A DNA stretch of 64,000 nucleotides from an uncultured Persicobacter sp. Lineage in GTDB: Bacteria > Bacteroidota > Bacteroidia > Cytophagales > Cyclobacteriaceae. The translations under genes were made by a program, and so were the position numbers. The notes beneath the pieces were generated by a model. That model did no database searches and was not told the origin of the DNA. It saw only the letters and a list, made by a program, of their open reading frames with translations. The stretch is from contig CANMKE010000003.1 in the NCBI GenBank assembly GCA_947498325.1, positions 186,001 to 250,000 on the forward strand, read 5' to 3'. Positions 60,089 to 64,000 of the stretch are shown here, in pieces (position 1 is the first letter of the stretch; every line of letters begins with the position of its first letter).

Positions 60089-63000
60089 TTGAAGCCTTTC
60101 CAAGATCAATTCTATCATTTTTTGGTGGTTGCCTTTATTGCCCTACTTGCAATCCCATTGGCCTCAGCCACTGCCACACCGCTGTTTCAGCTGGTGCAAC
60201 AGGCAGATACTGTGCAGGCTGACAGCACCGCCAAAGATAGTATAGACCAAAAATACATTCCAAGAAGAACCCCTGACACCACCACTGAGGTGGACCGTCC
60301 TGGGGACCCTTTTTCCTCTTATCAGTCGGGCTCGCCCCTGTACCTCAAAGACCCTTCGAACATTAAGCTCGATGTGGAGCTTGACACGGGAAACAATTAC
60401 ACCATTTATGAAAAAATGGGTAACGTCAATTTCCGACCGACCACCAATATGACTTTCGAGGAGTTTAATCGGTATAATGACGATAAAATTCAGACAGAAT
60501 ACTGGCGTGAACGCTCCAAAGGCCTCGATGGCGAAAGTGCCGTAAGTGGTCGCCAGCTGATTCCACCGATTTATGTCAGTCCAATTTTCGACAGAATCTT
60601 TGGCAGTAGCTATATCGATATTAACCCCAGTGGTTATGCCACCCTGGATTTTGGCCTGCGCTACCAGAAAGTCGCCAACCCTGCGGTACCTGTTGCACAG
60701 CAACGAAACGGCGGTTTTGAGTTCCAGAACCAGATCAGCATGAACGTTATTGGCGAAATTGGTGACAAACTGAAAGTAACCGCCAACTTCGATAACAACA
60801 AAGCCTTCAATTTCCAAAACGATTTCCGTGTGGAATACACGGGGCACAAAGAGGAGATCATTAAAAAAATTGAGATTGGTAATGTGAGTTTACCATCTTC
60901 AAACAGCTTGATTACAGGCGCCCAGAACCTCTTCGGGGTGAAAGCGCAATTTCAGTTTGGTAAATTATATGCCACCACTTTATTCTCTACCCAGCGGGGG
61001 AAAACCAACTCCATTGTTATTGAAGGAAATGCTGGTGGACAGGGGAAAAATTTCGAAATGGTCGCTTCAAATTACGATGAAAACCGAAACTTTTTCCTTG
61101 GGCAATTCTTCCGTTCCAACTTCGAAAAGTGGACCCGCGGCTTGCCTCAGGTGATTTCTGGGGTGAACATCACCAGGGTGGAAGTGTATGTACTGAACAG
61201 AAATAATGACACCCAGACCCTACGGAACGTCGCGGGAATGATGGACATGGCAGAGCCTGACCGCACAACGATGGGGAAGCCTGACAACAGTTTCATTGCG
61301 CCGATTGTCCCAAGTTCACCGAATGACAACAGCGCCAATGCGATGTTCAAAAACCTGACCGCCGACCCCTCATTGCGTAATGCCGACACCTTTACCGATG
61401 CCATGATCGCCAAAGGATTTGAAAATTCGGAAGATTTCGTTAAAATAAACGGTGCCAGAAAACTCGATCAGCAGGAATACACCATTCATAAATCACTCGG
61501 TTACATCTCTTTATTCCGCCGTTTGCAAAACGACGAAATGCTGGCCGTTGCCTACGAATACACTTACAATGGGCAAGCCTATAAAGTCGGTGAACTTTCT
61601 GAAGATTACCAGAACCGCCCCGACTCCGACCTGATCTTCCTGAAAATGTTGCGCCCCAACAAAATCAATGTTGAGGCCCCGACCTGGAACCTGATGATGA
61701 AAAACATCTACAACCTGGGTTCTTCTCAGATTGGGCCTGAAGGCTTTGACCTGAAGGTAATTTACCGAGATGACCGCACAGGAATTGATAACCCAAGTTT
61801 GCACGAAGGGTCACAAACCAAAGATATTCCGCTGGTACAACTCCTCGAGGCCGATCGCCTCAACAGGAACAATGACCCACAGCCTGATGGTATTTTTGAT
61901 TACGTCGCAGACATCACCGTTTACCCCGAAACAGGGAATATCATGTTTCCCGTCCTTGAACCTTTCGGTGAAAAACTCGATAGCAAGTTCCTTCCTTCGG
62001 AGGACTTCCTGAAAGAAAAATATGTTTACGACGAACTCTACAGCAAAACCAAAGCCGATGCAGAACTGGAAAATGAAAAGAACAAGTTCTTCATTAAAGG
62101 CTCATTCCAGGCAGGTAGCGGGTCCGAGATTGTGCTGCCGGGCATCGACATCTCCCCGAACTCGGTAAAACTCTCCGCAGGGGGAATACCGATGACTGAA
62201 GGGGTGGATTACACCGTAGATTACAATATGGGCAGGGTGAACATCACCAATCAGGCCATCCTTAATTCCGGAAAATCCATTACCATCACCTACGAACAGG
62301 CCGATTTACTCAACTTCCAAACCCGATCTTTATTGGGGACAAGAATGGACTACCGAGTAAGCGATAACTTCAATATTGGTGGTACTTTACTTTACCTCAA
62401 CGAGCGCGCGGTCGTGAGCCGTGTAGGTATTGGCGATGAACCCGTACGGAACGTGAAGTATGGTTTTGACCTGAGTTACCAAAATGAATCGCGGGCACTA
62501 ACGCGCATGGTGGATGCACTGCCGCTGGTGCAAACCAAAGAGCCTTCATCAGTAAGTATCAATGCCGAATTTGCGCAGCTGATTCCAGGCACATCCAATA
62601 AAGTGGATGGCTCAGGAACGGCCTATATCGATGATTTTGAAACCACCGTTACCCCTTATTCGATTTCCAACAACTGGTACCTCGGGGCAACGCCACGCAC
62701 GGCTGATAACCGCTTCATTGAAGATAATGGCATCGATAAACTCGGGGTCAATTTCAAGCGGGCGAAACTGGCCTGGTACACCATCGACAACACCTTCTAC
62801 CAGAGTAGCAGCAGAAACAAGCCTGCCAATATCTCTTCCGAAGATGTGGCCAATAACTATGTCAGGAATATTCCGCCGCAGGAAATTTTCAGAGAGCGGG
62901 ACCAGACCCTGATCAATGCCAACATTTCAACTTTTGACCTTGCCTATTACCCTGAAGAAAGGGGCCCTTACAACTATAATCCAGACCTGACCAACGAAGG

Positions 63001-64000
63001 GCTATTGAAAAACCCCGAAGACAACTGGGGGGGAATTACCCGTGCCATTACTTCGGATGTCGATTTTGATAAAACCAACATTGAGTACATCGAATTCTGG
63101 ATGATGGACCCTTTCCTTGATGGCACCAACGGCCGGGTACTCGATGGCCGACTCAACGAAAACAATGAAACCGGCGGAGACTTGTTCTTCGACCTCGGAA
63201 GTATTTCCGAAGACCTGATGAAAGATGGCAAGCATGCCTTCGAGAACGGCCTTCCGCCTGATGGGTCTGCTGGTGGATTTGATGAAAACGAGTGGGGTAA
63301 AGTTACCACACAGCAATACCTCAACAATGCCTTCGACAACGACCCCAACTCCCGACAATTTCAGGATGTGGGACTTGACGGACTGAGAAATGAGGAGGAA
63401 GCCGAAAAGTTCAAAACCAACTTTCTGGACAGAATATTGGTCAGTGATGCCGTACGACAAGCCATTACGCAGGATGTTTCCGGGGATGATTTCATTCATT
63501 ACCTTGATAACTCCTATACCGATCGCGATGCTAAAATTCTTGAACGATACAAGAATTTCAATGGCATGGATGGCAACTCCCCGATTCAGAACAACAACAA
63601 TAATTTCTCTTCAGCAGGATCAGCATACCCTGACAATGAGGACCTGAACAACGATAACACCATCAGTGATCTTGAAGAATATTATGAATATCATCTACGC
63701 CTGAGAAAGGGAGACCTTGATATTGGTAAAAACCATATTGTCGATAAAGTCTCCGACCCATCCAAAGGGGTAAACTGGTATTTGTTCCGTATTCCTGTAC
63801 GCCAGCCAGACAAAACCTTCGGTAACATTTCAGGCTTCAAAACCATCCGATTTATCCGTACTTATATGTCGGGTTGGAAACAGCCCGTAGTATTGCGTAT
63901 GGCGAAATTCCAATTGGTAGGCTCGCAATGGCGTCGATATGAAAAAAGTCTTTACGATAACGGACTGGGTGAAATCCCTGAACCATTTGATACCGACTTT
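60089..64000 (+). CDS. sprA: T9SS outer-membrane translocon SprA (partial, 3' end outside window)
   Basis: 1304 codons of a much larger protein (SprA is usually about 2,300-2,500 residues). SprA is the giant outer-membrane barrel through which type IX secretion substrates leave, and is also needed for gliding. The visible part begins with a signal peptide (KPFQDQFYHFLVVAFIALLA...SATA) and then a soluble-to-barrel region rich in Asp, Asn and aromatic strands, with the family segment NGGFEFQNQISMNVIGEIGDKLKVTANFDNNKAF and later LGTRMDYRVSDNFNIGGTLLYLNERAV. No in-frame ATG lies before about codon 110, so a TTG at 60089 is the best start. The frame is open to the window end. Confidence 0.93.
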   Translation, partial: MKPFQDQFYHFLVVAFIALLAIPLASATATPLFQLVQQADTVQADSTAKDSIDQKYIPRRTPDTTTEVDRPGDPFSSYQSGSPLYLKDPSNIKLDVELDTGNNYTIYEKMGNVNFRPTTNMTFEEFNRYNDDKIQTEYWRERSKGLDGESAVSGRQLIPPIYVSPIFDRIFGSSYIDINPSGYATLDFGLRYQKVANPAVPVAQQRNGGFEFQNQISMNVIGEIGDKLKVTANFDNNKAFNFQNDFRVEYTGHKEEIIKKIEIGNVSLPSSNSLITGAQNLFGVKAQFQFGKLYATTLFSTQRGKTNSIVIEGNAGGQGKNFEMVASNYDENRNFFLGQFFRSNFEKWTRGLPQVISGVNITRVEVYVLNRNNDTQTLRNVAGMMDMAEPDRTTMGKPDNSFIAPIVPSSPNDNSANAMFKNLTADPSLRNADTFTDAMIAKGFENSEDFVKINGARKLDQQEYTIHKSLGYISLFRRLQNDEMLAVAYEYTYNGQAYKVGELSEDYQNRPDSDLIFLKMLRPNKINVEAPTWNLMMKNIYNLGSSQIGPEGFDLKVIYRDDRTGIDNPSLHEGSQTKDIPLVQLLEADRLNRNNDPQPDGIFDYVADITVYPETGNIMFPVLEPFGEKLDSKFLPSEDFLKEKYVYDELYSKTKADAELENEKNKFFIKGSFQAGSGSEIVLPGIDISPNSVKLSAGGIPMTEGVDYTVDYNMGRVNITNQAILNSGKSITITYEQADLLNFQTRSLLGTRMDYRVSDNFNIGGTLLYLNERAVVSRVGIGDEPVRNVKYGFDLSYQNESRALTRMVDALPLVQTKEPSSVSINAEFAQLIPGTSNKVDGSGTAYIDDFETTVTPYSISNNWYLGATPRTADNRFIEDNGIDKLGVNFKRAKLAWYTIDNTFYQSSSRNKPANISSEDVANNYVRNIPPQEIFRERDQTLINANISTFDLAYYPEERGPYNYNPDLTNEGLLKNPEDNWGGITRAITSDVDFDKTNIEYIEFWMMDPFLDGTNGRVLDGRLNENNETGGDLFFDLGSISEDLMKDGKHAFENGLPPDGSAGGFDENEWGKVTTQQYLNNAFDNDPNSRQFQDVGLDGLRNEEEAEKFKTNFLDRILVSDAVRQAITQDVSGDDFIHYLDNSYTDRDAKILERYKNFNGMDGNSPIQNNNNNFSSAGSAYPDNEDLNNDNTISDLEEYYEYHLRLRKGDLDIGKNHIVDKVSDPSKGVNWYLFRIPVRQPDKTFGNISGFKTIRFIRTYMSGWKQPVVLRMAKFQLVGSQWRRYEKSLYDNGLGEIPEPFDTDF

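Noticed and set aside
60164-60847. 227-residue open frame on the minus strand
   Set aside because: Antisense to the start of sprA, whose protein sequence matches the family.
1-64000. tRNA, rRNA, insertion sequence, integrase or prophage genes
   Set aside because: I read for tRNA cloverleaf ends, transposase and integrase motifs and long terminal inverted repeats on both strands and found none; a tRNAscan or ISfinder run would be needed to be certain.

Overview
This window looks like chromosomal DNA of a Bacteroidota bacterium, most likely order Cytophagales (a Persicobacter/Flammeovirga-type marine lineage is my best guess from memory; it is not proven here). The evidence is the start of sprA (type IX secretion translocon, gliding), DUF4292 and DUF4837 lipoproteins, a YtxJ bacillithiol-system protein, an SDR-type threonine dehydrogenase beside kbl, LruC-domain lipoproteins, and promoters of the TTG-N19-TAnnTTTG type rather than -35/-10 boxes. 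No rRNA, tRNA, CRISPR array, insertion sequence, integrase or phage gene was recognised. Most of the window is housekeeping.

Layout. 1-5.4 kb: 5' part of coaX (pantothenate kinase III), a NhaD-type Na+/H+ antiporter with a His-rich periplasmic leader, a small orphan gene, then coaE, a YbbR-like protein and lipA. 5.6-9.4 kb: an outer-membrane-like protein, ytxJ and a large, secreted, Lys/Arg/Gln-rich repeat protein of unknown function. 9.6-16.4 kb: M16 peptidase, YihY membrane protein, ispF, a small export-like protein, a Na+/Ca2+ antiporter, upp and hpt. 16.5-20.3 kb: adk, obg, grpE and dnaJ. 20.4-29 kb: a NatAB-like ABC exporter, a serine hydrolase, a CoA-disulfide-reductase/rhodanese fusion, a CWC protein, RlpA, a zinc ribbon and nadB. 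29-34.3 kb: maeB, a DUF4837 lipoprotein and a LysM lytic transglycosylase. 34.7-42.9 kb: an envelope cluster on the minus strand (flippase, dut, nucleotidyltransferase; TPR protein, DUF4292, EnvC-like; tatA, which is only 59 residues) and an enoyl-CoA hydratase. 43.3-49.2 kb: isocitrate dehydrogenase and two paralogous LruC lipoproteins. 49.3-51.8 kb: the threonine-to-glycine pair tdh and kbl. 52-64 kb: an NtrC/histidine-kinase pair, a glycosyltransferase, a kinase-fold orphan, ribE, a ComEA-like HhH protein, yjbQ, ruvA and sprA (cut by the window end).

How the genes fit together. CoA synthesis (coaX, coaE) and nucleotide salvage (upp, hpt, adk, dut) are represented. Envelope building is the strongest theme: RlpA, LysM transglycosylase, EnvC-like, YbbR, flippase, TatA and SprA. 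Thiol redox appears twice (YtxJ and the CoADR-rhodanese fusion). Several genes overlap by 1-14 bases (ABC pair, TPR/DUF4292/EnvC, NtrC/kinase), which points to translational coupling.

No obvious new defence or mobile system is visible. The best candidates for undescribed biology are the repeat protein at 6804-9389, the kinase-fold orphan at 56083-57123, the LruC pair, and an RNA hairpin that contains the start codon of the HhH gene at 57934. Starts were often moved downstream of the longest open frame where a signal peptide, family alignment from memory or a preceding terminator demanded it.
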